Assembly (NCBI RefSeq): GCF_003952185.1
Contig: NZ_RXFS01000005.1
Location: 310,001-374,000, forward strand
DNA length: 64,000 nucleotides
DNA from: Variovorax sp. 679
Lineage (GTDB): Bacteria; Pseudomonadota; Gammaproteobacteria; Burkholderiales; Burkholderiaceae_C
Direction: 5' to 3'
Both the position numbers and the translations under genes were made by a program. Under the pieces are notes generated by a model. That model saw only the letters and a program-made list of their open reading frames with translations. It had not been told where the DNA came from and did no database searches. Every line of letters begins with the position of its first letter. The first letter of the stretch is position 1. Below, in pieces: positions 23,428 to 31,460 of the stretch.

Positions 23428-23443
23428 TGTGCGTTTACGCACA
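23428..23443 (-). promoter_or_regulatory. Crp/Fnr-like operator C (perfect palindrome)
   Basis: TGTGCGTTTACGCACA is perfectly symmetrical and begins 88 bp upstream of the DoxX ATG. The 87 bases between it and the gene are not homologous to those at operators A and B, so the shared spacing is unlikely to be inherited by duplication. If the start site lies about 41 bp from the site centre, the geometry fits class II activation. Confidence 0.65.
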
Positions 23444-23475
23444 TGTTTCGGCGAAAGGCCCGCCGGGCCATCGGG

Positions 23476-24405
23476 TCAGCGGACGCCGAACCTTCCGGTC
23501 CACTTGCGCTCGTAGTCCATCTTCTGGAAATGCGCCGCCATGAAGTCGATGAAGCTGCGCACCTTTGCCGACAGGTGCTTGCGGCTCGGGTAGGCCAGGT
23601 TGATCGTCAGGTGCGGCAGGTCCCAGTCGTCCAGCGTGGGCACCAGCCGGCCGGCCACGATGTCGTCGTAGACGATGTAGGTCGGCTGCACCAGGATGCC
23701 CATGCCGTCGAGCGCGGCGGCGCGCAGCACCTGGCCGTCGTTCGATTCGAGCAGGCTCGTGACCGACACCGTGCGCGTCTCTTCCCCGCGCCGGAAGCGC
23801 AGCTCGTTCGGGTTGTTGGCGTGGGTGTAGATCAGCAGCTTGTGCTGCTTCAGCTCGTCCAGCGTCTTCGGAAAGCCGTGCTGCGCGAAGTAGCGCGGCG
23901 AGGCCGCGAGGATGCGCCGGGTTTCGCCGAGCCGGCGGATCGTCACGTTCGAATCGGGCTCGTACTCGCGCGTGCGGATCGCCACGTCGATGTTGTTGTC
24001 GATCAGGTCGAAGTAGCGGTTGGCCGCCTCGACGTGCACCGTCACGCCCGGGTAGCGCTGCGTGTACTCGCGCAGCAGCGGTGCGATGTGGTGGATCGAG
24101 AACGACAGCGAGGCCGTGATGCGCAGCACGCCCGTCGGGTTGAGCGCGGTGGCGTTCACCGTCGACTCGGCGTCCGCCAGGTCGGCCAGGATGGTGCGGG
24201 CGCGGCCGCAGAATTCGCGGCCGGTGTCGGTCAGGTACAGGCGGCGCGTGTTGCGCTCGACCAGCCGCGCGCCCAGCCGCTCTTCCAGTGCGCTCAGGTG
24301 GCGGCTCGCGGCCGCGTTCGACAGGCCCAGCGCCTCGGCCGCACGGCTCAGGCTGCCGGCATCGGCGATCTGCACGAGCAGGGCGATTTCGGTCCAGCGG
24401 TCCAT
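23476..24405 (-). CDS. LysR family transcriptional regulator
   Basis: A 309-residue LTTR with an N-terminal helix-turn-helix (DAGSLSRAAEALGLSNAAASRHLSALEERLGARLVERNTRR) and a C-terminal periplasmic-binding-type effector domain (GVLRITASLSFSIHHIAPLL; HLTINLAYPSRKHLSAKVRSFIDFM). It is of the CrgA/DsdC-like short type. It is divergent from the glycosyltransferase gene with 145 bp between, in which I see no clear operator. Target and inducer are unknown. Confidence 0.9.
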   Translation of the reverse strand: MDRWTEIALLVQIADAGSLSRAAEALGLSNAAASRHLSALEERLGARLVERNTRRLYLTDTGREFCGRARTILADLADAESTVNATALNPTGVLRITASLSFSIHHIAPLLREYTQRYPGVTVHVEAANRYFDLIDNNIDVAIRTREYEPDSNVTIRRLGETRRILAASPRYFAQHGFPKTLDELKQHKLLIYTHANNPNELRFRRGEETRTVSVTSLLESNDGQVLRAAALDGMGILVQPTYIVYDDIVAGRLVPTLDDWDLPHLTINLAYPSRKHLSAKVRSFIDFMAAHFQKMDYERKWTGRFGVR

Positions 24406-24550
24406 GGGGTGTGTCTCCGGGGCTTGCCTGTCGTGGTCTTGTCGGGCTGGTTCCGGGGCTGAACCGCTGGCCCCGGATGCTCGCAGGCAGGCGATTTTAT
24501 GTGGCGCTCAGTCAGCTCCCGGTAGGTCGGACCCATTACAAACGGCCGCA

Positions 24551-26164
24551 ATGAATTCCTGGTTGATTCCTCCTGGCGCCCGTCCGGCGCCCACGATGGT
24601 GCGGCAAACCTCCCTGCACGGCACCGTTCTCGTCGCGCTCCTTGCGCTGGTGGTGCTCTGGACCGTGCCGATGGCGACCTTCTACGAGACGCCTCCCTGG
24701 GACAACGTGGAGGAGCTTTTCTGGGGCGGCAGCCTGGAATGGGGCTACTACAAGCACCCGCCGCTGCCGAGCTGGATGATGGGCCTGCTCGTTTCCCTCG
24801 CCGGCCGCCAGGCCTGGCTGACCTACGCCGCCGGCGTGGGCTGCGGTGTGGGAGCGCTCTACATCATGTGGCGCTGGTCGCTCGGAATGATGTCTCCCGC
24901 GCGGGCGGCGCTGGCGGTGCTGCTCGGCTCGCTGGTGACGTATCACGTGCAGCGCGCGACCATCTTCAACCACAACACGGTGCAGCTGCTGCCGATGGCG
25001 GGCTACTGGTGGATGCTCTGGCGCGTGCTGCGGACGCCCGTGGGGGGAGCGGAGCAGGGCCGCCGCGACTGGCTGTGGCTCGGCGTGTTCGCGGCGCTGT
25101 CGATGCTCACCAAGTACAGCGCGGTGGTGCAGTTCGCGGTGGGCGCGGGCTTCATCGTCCGCGAGGGATCGTGGCGCGATGCGCGCGTGCGGCGCGACCT
25201 GCTGCGCGCCAGCGGCGTGGCTCTGCTGCTCATGGCGCCGCACCTCGCGTGGCTGCTGCAGCACGGCGACCAGACCATCGGCTATGCGCGGCATTCGGTG
25301 CATCCCTCGGGGGTGCTGAAGCACGTGCATCCGCGGCCGCTTCGCATACTGCTGGTGCAGCTTGCGCGCCTGTCGCCGATGCTGCTGTTCGTCGCGTGGG
25401 CCTGGTTCGCGCGCGCGCGGACCGCACCCGATCCCGCCGCGCGGCAGGCATCCCCGCAGAACGGTTTCGACCGGCGCTTTCTCGCCTGGGCGACGCTCGG
25501 GCCGCTGTGCCTGGTGCTGGCGATGTCGGTCCTGCTGCAGACGCGGCTGGTGGCTTCGTGGCTCAGCACCTTCTTCCTGCCTGTGGCCGTATGGGCGGTG
25601 ATGGTGGTGCCGGGCCTCGATGCCGAGCGCTGGACGCGCCGCCGATGGGCAGGCACGCTCGCGGCGGCGGCTGTCCTCCACGTGGCCGGCGCTTTCGGCC
25701 AGGCGTGGGTAGACGGTGTCTGGAGCGCGCGGCACGGCTACATCACGCGCGCCAACCTGCCTTCGCGGCAGATCGCCGAGGCCGTCGACGCCGTGTGGCG
25801 CGAGCGTGCCGGCGACCGGCCCCTGCGCCTGCTGGTGGGCGACACCTGGTTCGCGGGCGCGGTGGTGCTGCAGATGGACCCGGCCGTCCAGCTGCTGATC
25901 GACGGCGATTCGCGCACCTCGCCGTGGCTGGCGCCCGGCACGCTGGCGCGCGAAGGCGGCATGGTGCTGATCCTCGACACGCCCGAGTTCCGCTCCGAGG
26001 GGGCGTTGCTCGAGCCGCTGCTGGCCACCGCCAGTTGCACCGGCAGCCTGCGCCTCCCATGGGCCGGCGAGGACGACGCGCGCAGCGTGCGTGTGCGCTG
26101 GGGCATCCTGCCGTCCTCCGACGCGCAGGAGCCGCAGGGCTGCCTGCCGGAGCCTTCGCGCTGA
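24551..26164 (+). CDS. PMT/ArnT-like membrane glycosyltransferase
   Basis: A 537-residue integral membrane protein with about ten hydrophobic helices and a C-terminal soluble domain. The first periplasmic loop has the family motif TPPWDNVEELFWGGSLEWGYYKHPPLPSW, in which acidic residues coordinate a lipid-phosphate sugar donor in GT-C enzymes, so it probably moves a sugar from a polyprenyl-phosphate to a lipid or protein on the periplasmic side. The acceptor is unknown. The C-terminal region (residues ~400-535) carries the alternating loop-strand fold seen in ArnT-like enzymes. It is a single gene; start ATG 24551. Confidence 0.82.
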   Translation: MNSWLIPPGARPAPTMVRQTSLHGTVLVALLALVVLWTVPMATFYETPPWDNVEELFWGGSLEWGYYKHPPLPSWMMGLLVSLAGRQAWLTYAAGVGCGVGALYIMWRWSLGMMSPARAALAVLLGSLVTYHVQRATIFNHNTVQLLPMAGYWWMLWRVLRTPVGGAEQGRRDWLWLGVFAALSMLTKYSAVVQFAVGAGFIVREGSWRDARVRRDLLRASGVALLLMAPHLAWLLQHGDQTIGYARHSVHPSGVLKHVHPRPLRILLVQLARLSPMLLFVAWAWFARARTAPDPAARQASPQNGFDRRFLAWATLGPLCLVLAMSVLLQTRLVASWLSTFFLPVAVWAVMVVPGLDAERWTRRRWAGTLAAAAVLHVAGAFGQAWVDGVWSARHGYITRANLPSRQIAEAVDAVWRERAGDRPLRLLVGDTWFAGAVVLQMDPAVQLLIDGDSRTSPWLAPGTLAREGGMVLILDTPEFRSEGALLEPLLATASCTGSLRLPWAGEDDARSVRVRWGILPSSDAQEPQGCLPEPSR

Positions 26165-26169
26165 CGGCT

Positions 26170-26949
26170 CTATCGCTTCGCCGCGTCGGCGACGAACTTC
26201 TCCAGCGCCGCCCGCACCCGCTGTCCGGCCTCCGCGAAGCCTGACCGGGACAGCGATTCGCCGAACTGCGCCAGCTGCCCGGCGGTGAGCCCGACATTCA
26301 TGCTGATGCGGATGTGCGAGAGCAGCTGGGGCTCCACGCCCGAAAGTGCTCCGAGCGCGGCGACGGTCGCGAGCTCCCTGCTTTGCCAGTCGAGGTTGTC
26401 GCGGGCGAAGATGTCGCCGAAGAGGTGCGTCTTCAGGAACTGGTCGATGGCCGGCGCGAAGTCGAAGATCGGTCCCTTGACCGGCGCGCCCGAGAGCCTT
26501 GTCTGGTTCGTGGTGCCGAGCTCGAGCAATGCCTGGCCCGTCGGCACCGGCCCGGGCTGCGTGCCCGCGGGGTCCTTCAGGCCTCTTGCACGCCGGTCGT
26601 CCGCGACCTTCATCAACTCCGACAGGGCGTTGAGGCTCCGCGGAAAGCCCGTGTACGCGTAGAGCTGCACCAGCACTTCCTTGATGTCGGCGATGGAAAG
26701 GCCGGCGTCGAGGCCGTGGTTCAAGGCGGCGTTGAGTCCGGGCATGTCGCCGTTGGCCATGCCCGCGGCGATGGGGCCTATCGCGAGCTGCCTGGCGGGG
26801 AGTGGCGACGGGGGAGATGTCTTCAACGACGGCCTTTCCTGCGAAGTGTTCGGCTGGCCGAGGACCGGGCCCATGCCGGACATCGCCGCAAGCGCGATGA
26901 GCGTCCGGCGGGTGGGCAGCGGCGTTTCAGCGGGCAAGGTATTGCTCAT
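26170..26949 (-). CDS. Carboxymuconolactone decarboxylase-family protein with Tat-like leader
   Basis: A 259-residue protein with two CMD/AhpD-like domains: residues ~70-135 ([31 protein letters not shown]) and ~180-255 ([32 protein letters not shown]). The first domain lacks the CxxC of peroxidase-active AhpD. A twin-arginine leader ([16 protein letters not shown]) suggests export. It overlaps the cupin gene by 23 bases, and such CMD-cupin pairs are common in proteobacteria. The reaction is unknown. Confidence 0.82.
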   Translation of the reverse strand: MSNTLPAETPLPTRRTLIALAAMSGMGPVLGQPNTSQERPSLKTSPPSPLPARQLAIGPIAAGMANGDMPGLNAALNHGLDAGLSIADIKEVLVQLYAYTGFPRSLNALSELMKVADDRRARGLKDPAGTQPGPVPTGQALLELGTTNQTRLSGAPVKGPIFDFAPAIDQFLKTHLFGDIFARDNLDWQSRELATVAALGALSGVEPQLLSHIRISMNVGLTAGQLAQFGESLSRSGFAEAGQRVRAALEKFVADAAKR

Positions 26950-27418
26950 CGCTCACCTTCTCCATCCATTCGACGTTCTTTCCCTCGGCGGTTGTTCCCG
27001 TGACCGCGAGATGGGTCATGGCCGTTGCCGGCGCCGCGCCGTGCCAGTGCTTCACGCCCGGAGGGCACCAGACCACGTCGCCGGGCCGGATCTCCTGCGT
27101 CGGCTTTCCCCATTCCTGGGTCAGGCCGACACCCGAGGTGACTACCAGGTACTGGCCCCGGGGATGGGTGTGCCAGGCGGAGCGTGAGCCCGGCTCGAAG
27201 GTCACGAGGGCGCCGGAAACGTCGATGTCGGTATTGGCCGGATAAACCGGGTCGATGCGGGCCCGCCCGGTGAAATAGTCGGCCGGCCCGGCCACCGACG
27301 GCGTGCTTCCCGCGCGGGTGATCTGTTGGCCGGGCGGCGCCGGCGCCGGCGATTGGCCGGCGGCCGAATGCGCGACGGCGGCGCAGGTGAGCCCGCCGAT
27401 CAGGCGTCTGAACAGCAT
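26927..27418 (-). CDS. Exported cupin-domain protein
   Basis: A 163-residue protein with a signal peptide ([21 protein letters not shown]) and one cupin barrel. Metal-binding His pairs are visible in [14 protein letters not shown] and PGVKHWHGA, with Glu in [10 protein letters not shown] between. It is the first gene of a two-gene unit with the CMD-family protein and is divergent from a LysR gene. The likely role is a periplasmic or secreted small-molecule enzyme, substrate unknown. Confidence 0.84.
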   Translation of the reverse strand: MLFRRLIGGLTCAAVAHSAAGQSPAPAPPGQQITRAGSTPSVAGPADYFTGRARIDPVYPANTDIDVSGALVTFEPGSRSAWHTHPRGQYLVVTSGVGLTQEWGKPTQEIRPGDVVWCPPGVKHWHGAAPATAMTHLAVTGTTAEGKNVEWMEKVSDEQYLAR

Positions 27419-27553
27419 GTTGAACCTCTCTTGAAAATGACTGCCTCGCGTGGACTCGCGAAGCGGAACGCCCGGGACGAATGGATTCTGGAAGCCTTCG
27501 ATTTGTTCGGGAAGATGGCCTAGACTGAATGGACCTGTGCATCTGATTCACCA

Positions 27554-28456
27554 ATGCTTCGAGAAAACATAGGCGACCTGCACGCCTTCGTCACCGTGGC
27601 GCAGGCCCGCAGCTTCACCCGTGCCGCGGCCCAGCTGGGCATCTCCCGGTCGGCCCTGAGCCACGCCATGACCGCGCTCGAGGCACGGATGGGCGTGCGG
27701 CTGCTGAGCCGCACGACGCGCAGCGTGTCCGTCACCGAGGCGGGGGCCCGGCTGCTGGACGTGGTCGCGCCGCGACTGGCGGACATCGATGAAGAACTGG
27801 CGTCGCTTGCCTCGCTGCGCGACAAGCCCGCCGGCACGGTCCGCATCACCGCGCACGACCACGCCATCGGCACCGTGCTGTGGCCGAAGCTGCTGCCGCT
27901 GCTGCGCGAGTACCCGGACATCCAGGTGGAAATCTGTGTCGACTACGCGATGACGGACATCGCGGCCCAGCGCTTCGACGCCGGTGTCCGGCTGGGCAGC
28001 CGCGTGGACAAGGACATGGTGGCCGTGCGGATCGCGCCCGACCTGCGGATGGCGGCGGCCGCGTCGCCGCAGTACTTCAGCGACAGGAATATCCCCGCCA
28101 CTCCCAAGGAGCTGACCGACCACAAGTGCATCAACCTGCGCTTGCCGACATACGGGAACCTGTACTCGTGGGAGTTCGAGAAGGACGGGCAACCCGTGCA
28201 GGTCCGCGTGCGGGGGCAGGCGACCTTCAACAACACCCTGCTGATGCTGCGGGCCGCCGTGGACGGCATGGGCATCTGCTACGTGCCGCTCGACCTGATG
28301 CAGCCGCACATCGAGGCGGGGCGGCTGGTTCCGGTGTTGCAGGACTGGTGGCCGACATTCCCGGGCTATCACCTCTACTACGCGAACAGGAGGCAGATGT
28401 CGCCGGCGCTCGCGCTGGTTGTGAATGCGCTGCGCTATCGGGAGCCGCCCGTCTAG
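27554..28456 (+). CDS. LysR family regulator upstream of the hydroxyquinol dioxygenase gene
   Basis: A 300-residue LTTR of the CrgA-like subfamily: HTH ARSFTRAAAQLGISRSALSHAMTALEARMGVRLLSRTTR, then effector domain (GTVRITAHDHAIGTVLWPKL; GMGICYVPLDLMQPHIEAG). It sits between the divergent cupin gene and the co-oriented dioxygenase gene and may control either. A 15-bp palindrome in the gap after it is a possible binding site. Confidence 0.9.
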   Translation: MLRENIGDLHAFVTVAQARSFTRAAAQLGISRSALSHAMTALEARMGVRLLSRTTRSVSVTEAGARLLDVVAPRLADIDEELASLASLRDKPAGTVRITAHDHAIGTVLWPKLLPLLREYPDIQVEICVDYAMTDIAAQRFDAGVRLGSRVDKDMVAVRIAPDLRMAAAASPQYFSDRNIPATPKELTDHKCINLRLPTYGNLYSWEFEKDGQPVQVRVRGQATFNNTLLMLRAAVDGMGICYVPLDLMQPHIEAGRLVPVLQDWWPTFPGYHLYYANRRQMSPALALVVNALRYREPPV

Positions 28457-28467
28457 CCGCGCAACCG

Positions 28468-28482
28468 TTCCGCCAGGCGGAA
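28468..28482. promoter_or_regulatory. Perfect 15-bp palindrome upstream of dioxygenase gene
   Basis: TTCCGCC-A-GGCGGAA lies 12 bases after the LysR stop and about 95 bases before the dioxygenase start. It looks like an operator and resembles IclR-type TTCCGC-N3-GCGGAA sites. It could also act as a short terminator hairpin, since four A residues follow, but there is no T-run on the plus strand. Confidence 0.4.
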
Positions 28483-28577
28483 AAATCATTTGCGTCCCGC
28501 GCGCTTTCACCGTCGCGGCGCCCGGCCTACAGTCTCCCGAAGTCGATGTTCGACAAGACAACATGGAGACAGCCACG

Positions 28578-29411
28578 ATGCGCAACCTCAACCAGGACAA
28601 CATCACCCAGGCCGTGCTCGCGCGCTTCGCCGACACGCCCGATCCGCGCCTGCACGAGATCCTGACCAGCCTGGTGCAGCACCTGCACGCCTTCGCGCGC
28701 GAGGTGAAGCTCACCGAGGACGAATGGTTCCAGGGCATCCAGTACCTCACGGCCACCGGCCAGAAGTGCGACGACAAGCGGCAGGAGTTCATCCTGCTGT
28801 CGGACGTGCTGGGCCTTTCGATGCTCACCATCGCGATGAACAACGACAAGCCGGCCGGCTGCACCGAGGCCACCGTGTTCGGCCCCTTCTACTTCGACGG
28901 GGCGCCCGAGTACGAGCACGGCGACGACGTGGCCAACGGCGCCGAGGGCGAGCCCTGCGACGTGTACGCCACGGTGCGCGGGCTAGACGGCGAACCGGTG
29001 GCCAATGCCGTCGTCGACGTGTGGCAGGCCGACGCGGGCGGGCACTACGACGTGCAGCACGCCGGGCTCGACCACGCGGAGAACCGGGGCACGCTGCGCA
29101 CCGGGCCCGACGGCTCGCTGCACTTCCGCAGCGTGGTGGCGGTGGCCTATCCGATTCCCGTCGACGGGCCGGTGGGCGACCTTCTGCGTGCGACGAAACG
29201 CCATCCGTGGCGGCCCGCGCACCTGCATTTCAAGATCGAGGCGCCGGGCTACGAGCGGCTCATCACGCACGTGTTCCGCGAAGGCGACGAGTACCTGGAT
29301 TCCGACGCCGTGTTCGCGGTGCGCCAGTCGCTGGTCGCGCCGTGGAAGAAGCAGGACAACGGCCGCTGGCGCCTCGATTTCGTGCTGAACCCGCTGACGC
29401 AGCCCGCCTGA
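28578..29411 (+). CDS. Hydroxyquinol 1,2-dioxygenase-like intradiol enzyme
   Basis: A 277-residue intradiol ring-cleavage dioxygenase. The N-terminal helical dimerisation domain characteristic of catechol/hydroxyquinol 1,2-dioxygenases is followed by the beta-sandwich with GPFYFDG, VVDVWQADAGGHYDVQ, the Tyr-containing VAVAYPIPVDGPVG, and the iron ligands in RPAHLHFKIEA. By overall match it opens hydroxyquinol to maleylacetate. That product is the substrate of the reductase at 18191-19258, so the two clusters may form one pathway. ATG 28578 is chosen because GGAG at 28565 is well spaced; ATG 28563 is an alternative. Confidence 0.88.
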   Translation: MRNLNQDNITQAVLARFADTPDPRLHEILTSLVQHLHAFAREVKLTEDEWFQGIQYLTATGQKCDDKRQEFILLSDVLGLSMLTIAMNNDKPAGCTEATVFGPFYFDGAPEYEHGDDVANGAEGEPCDVYATVRGLDGEPVANAVVDVWQADAGGHYDVQHAGLDHAENRGTLRTGPDGSLHFRSVVAVAYPIPVDGPVGDLLRATKRHPWRPAHLHFKIEAPGYERLITHVFREGDEYLDSDAVFAVRQSLVAPWKKQDNGRWRLDFVLNPLTQPA

Positions 29412-29442
29412 TCCAGCAAGACCAACCAAGGAAACAACGCAA

Positions 29443-30048
29443 ATGAACGAAACCCTGCAGCAGGAACTGCTGATCCGCCGGATGATCGAGCGCTGGGCCG
29501 TGTGGCGCGATGCCGGCGACTGGGAGCGCTTCGCCACCGTGTGGCATCCCGAGGGCGTGATGATGGCCACCTGGTTCCAGGGGTCGTACACCGAGTTCAT
29601 CCGTGTCACGAAGGAAGGCTGGGCCAAGGGCGTGAGCATCCTGCACTTCCTCGGCGGTTCGGCCATCGAGGTGGTGGGCGAGCGCGCCATCGCACAGACC
29701 AAGATGACCATTTCGCAGCGCGGCATGGTCGAGGGCGTGCTGTGCGACGTGGTGTGCACCGGCCGCTTCTACGACTTCGTGGAAAGGCACGAGGGCGGAT
29801 GGAAGCTTCTGCACCGCCAGCCGATCTACGAGAAGGACCGCATCGACCCGGTGGACCCGGCCGCCACGGTGAAGCTGGATGCGGACGTGCTGGCCGGCCT
29901 GCCCGAAGGCTATCGCCACCTGACCTACATCCAGCAGCGCATCGGCTACACGGTGAAGCTCGACATGCCGATGCTCAAGGGGCCGGCGGTGGAGGATCTG
30001 TACCGGCGCGGTGCCCGCTGGCTCGCCGGCGGCGCGCTCGAGCGCTGA
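29443..30048 (+). CDS. SnoaL-like (NTF2-fold) protein
   Basis: A 201-residue protein of the SnoaL-like NTF2 fold: IRRMIERWAVWRDAGDWERFATVWHPEG at the N-terminus, then a cone of strands (TGRFYDFVERHEGGWKLLHRQPIYEKDRIDP). Such proteins often act as small hydratases, isomerases or ring-hydroxylating enzyme partners. It lies 31 bases after the dioxygenase gene and ahead of a terminator, so it is co-transcribed. The substrate is unknown. Confidence 0.82.
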   Translation: MNETLQQELLIRRMIERWAVWRDAGDWERFATVWHPEGVMMATWFQGSYTEFIRVTKEGWAKGVSILHFLGGSAIEVVGERAIAQTKMTISQRGMVEGVLCDVVCTGRFYDFVERHEGGWKLLHRQPIYEKDRIDPVDPAATVKLDADVLAGLPEGYRHLTYIQQRIGYTVKLDMPMLKGPAVEDLYRRGARWLAGGALER

Positions 30049-30106
30049 CGACGCGGCCACGGGAAGCGCGCCAGCAGGGAGCGCCCCATCCTGCTACGCT
30101 CGCCGA

Positions 30107-30131
30107 GCCTGCCCCCACGGCAGGCTTTTTT
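30107..30131 (+). terminator. Rho-independent terminator of the dioxygenase-SnoaL unit
   Basis: GCCTGCC (30107-30113) pairs with GGCAGGC (30119-30125) across a CCCAC loop and is followed by six T residues. It ends just before the TSUP permease gene, whose ATG is 18 bases further on. Confidence 0.85.
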
Positions 30132-30148
30132 CTGCGCTCTTCCTTCCC

Positions 30149-30907
30149 ATGGCTTTTCCCCTGATCACCGACCCGCATTTCTACGCGGTCGCCATTCCCG
30201 CCGTGCTGCTGCTCGGCATCAGCAAGAGCGGCTTTGGCGCGGGCTTTGGTTCGCTCGCGGTGCCGATGATGGCGCTGGCCGTTACCGTGCCGCAGGCGGC
30301 GGCCATCCTGATGCCGCTGTTGCTGCTGATGGACGTGCTGGGGCTTGCCGCGTTCCGGCGCGACTTCGACCGCTCGCTGCTCAAGTTCCTGATTCCGTTC
30401 GGCCTGCTGGGCACGGTGATCGGCACGCTGCTGTTCCGAATGCTGTCGGCGCACACGGTGGCGGGCATCGTCGGCGTGTTCACGCTGCTGTTCCTGGCGC
30501 AGCGGCTGGTGTTCCCGCCCAAGCCCGACGATCCGCTGCCCTCGCGCGGCGTCGGCGCGGTGCTGACGACGGTGTCGGGCTTCACCAGCTTCATCGCGCA
30601 TGCGGGCGGCCCGCCGATCAACGCCTACGTCATTCCGCTGCGACTCTCGCCGGTGATCTTCACGGCCACGATGGCCTACTTCTTCTTCGTGGTGAATCTC
30701 AGCAAGTGGATTCCCTACGCGTGGCTCGGCCTGCTCGACTTCCGCACGCTGGCCACCTCGCTGGTGCTGATGCCGCTCGCGCCGCTGGGCGTGTGGGTCG
30801 GCATCCGCATCGCGAGGCGCATCGACGCGACGTGGTTCTATCGCTTCGTGTACCTGGGGATGCTGCTCACAGGCCTGAAGCTCGTCTACGACGGCTTCCA
30901 GGCCTGA
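30149..30907 (+). CDS. TSUP (TauE/SafE) family permease
   Basis: A 252-residue integral membrane protein with about eight helices in two homologous halves, and the TSUP features ISKSGFGAGFGSLAVPMMAL near the N-terminus and SGFTSFIAHAGGPPINAYVI in the second half. The family exports or imports sulfonates, sulfite or organic anions. It follows the terminator closely, so any promoter must overlap the terminator region or transcription reads through. The substrate is unknown. Confidence 0.87.
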   Translation: MAFPLITDPHFYAVAIPAVLLLGISKSGFGAGFGSLAVPMMALAVTVPQAAAILMPLLLLMDVLGLAAFRRDFDRSLLKFLIPFGLLGTVIGTLLFRMLSAHTVAGIVGVFTLLFLAQRLVFPPKPDDPLPSRGVGAVLTTVSGFTSFIAHAGGPPINAYVIPLRLSPVIFTATMAYFFFVVNLSKWIPYAWLGLLDFRTLATSLVLMPLAPLGVWVGIRIARRIDATWFYRFVYLGMLLTGLKLVYDGFQA

Positions 30908-30969
30908 GGCCTGCGAAGCAAGGCCCTTTCGCGGAACACCGCGGAACCGGCTTTGCCGGGCCGCTGGTG

Positions 30970-31024
30970 TTGCCCCCGGTAGGGGGAAGGCGCAGCGACA
31001 CGAAGTGCGCGAAGCCTGGGGGCG
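30970..31024. repeat. Comamonadaceae-type intergenic repeat
   Basis: The gap after the TSUP gene holds TTGCCCCCGGTAGGGGGAAG, then a GCGCAGCGACACGAAGTGCG segment and CCTGGGGG, with the C-run and G-run forming imperfect palindromes. From memory this module recurs between genes in Variovorax and Acidovorax genomes. Only this full copy is seen in the window; a related GC-hairpin element is at 41215-41300. Confidence 0.5.
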
Positions 31025-31027
31025 AGC

Positions 31028-31387
31028 CTAGAACTCGACGATGGATTTGAAGCCGCCGAAGATCATCCGCTTCGCATCGAAGGGCATGGTCTTCGGGTCC
31101 ATCGCGGTGATGCGCGGATCGGCCATCACCTTCGCGTTCACCGTGTCGCGGTGCTTGCGCGACTTGTAGACGATCCACGAGAAGGCGACGGTCTCGTCGG
31201 TCTTCAGCTTCACGCTTTGCGGAAACGAAGTCAGCTTGCCGGGCTTCACGTCATCGGCGATGCACTCCACGTATTCGATCGCGCCGTACTCCATCCAGAC
31301 CTTGCCGGCCTTGCGCGCGAGCTTGCGGTAGGCCTCGACGTTGGCGGTGGGAATGGCGACGATGAAGCCGTCTACATAACGAGCCAT
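31028..31387 (-). CDS. DUF1428 family protein
   Basis: A 119-residue protein matching DUF1428: MARYVDGFIVAIPTANVEAY at the start and ITAMDPKTMPFDAKRMIFGGF near the end. This is a dimeric alpha+beta-barrel (ferredoxin-like) family with no assigned reaction. It is the last gene of a leftward run with the MFS exporter and VOC/SRPBCC proteins. The start was set at the MARYVDG methionine, with GGAGAACATC ahead of it. Confidence 0.88.
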   Translation of the reverse strand: MARYVDGFIVAIPTANVEAYRKLARKAGKVWMEYGAIEYVECIADDVKPGKLTSFPQSVKLKTDETVAFSWIVYKSRKHRDTVNAKVMADPRITAMDPKTMPFDAKRMIFGGFKSIVEF

Positions 31388-31460
31388 GGATGTTCTCCTG
31401 AATAGTCTGTGGAAACGTTGAAGAAAGAAAACCGGCGGTTGCATGGCGTGTCGTTGCCGT

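Noticed and set aside
28468..28482. Palindrome as terminator of the LysR gene
   Set aside because: The stem is followed by A residues on the plus strand, not T; an operator is more likely, though not certain.
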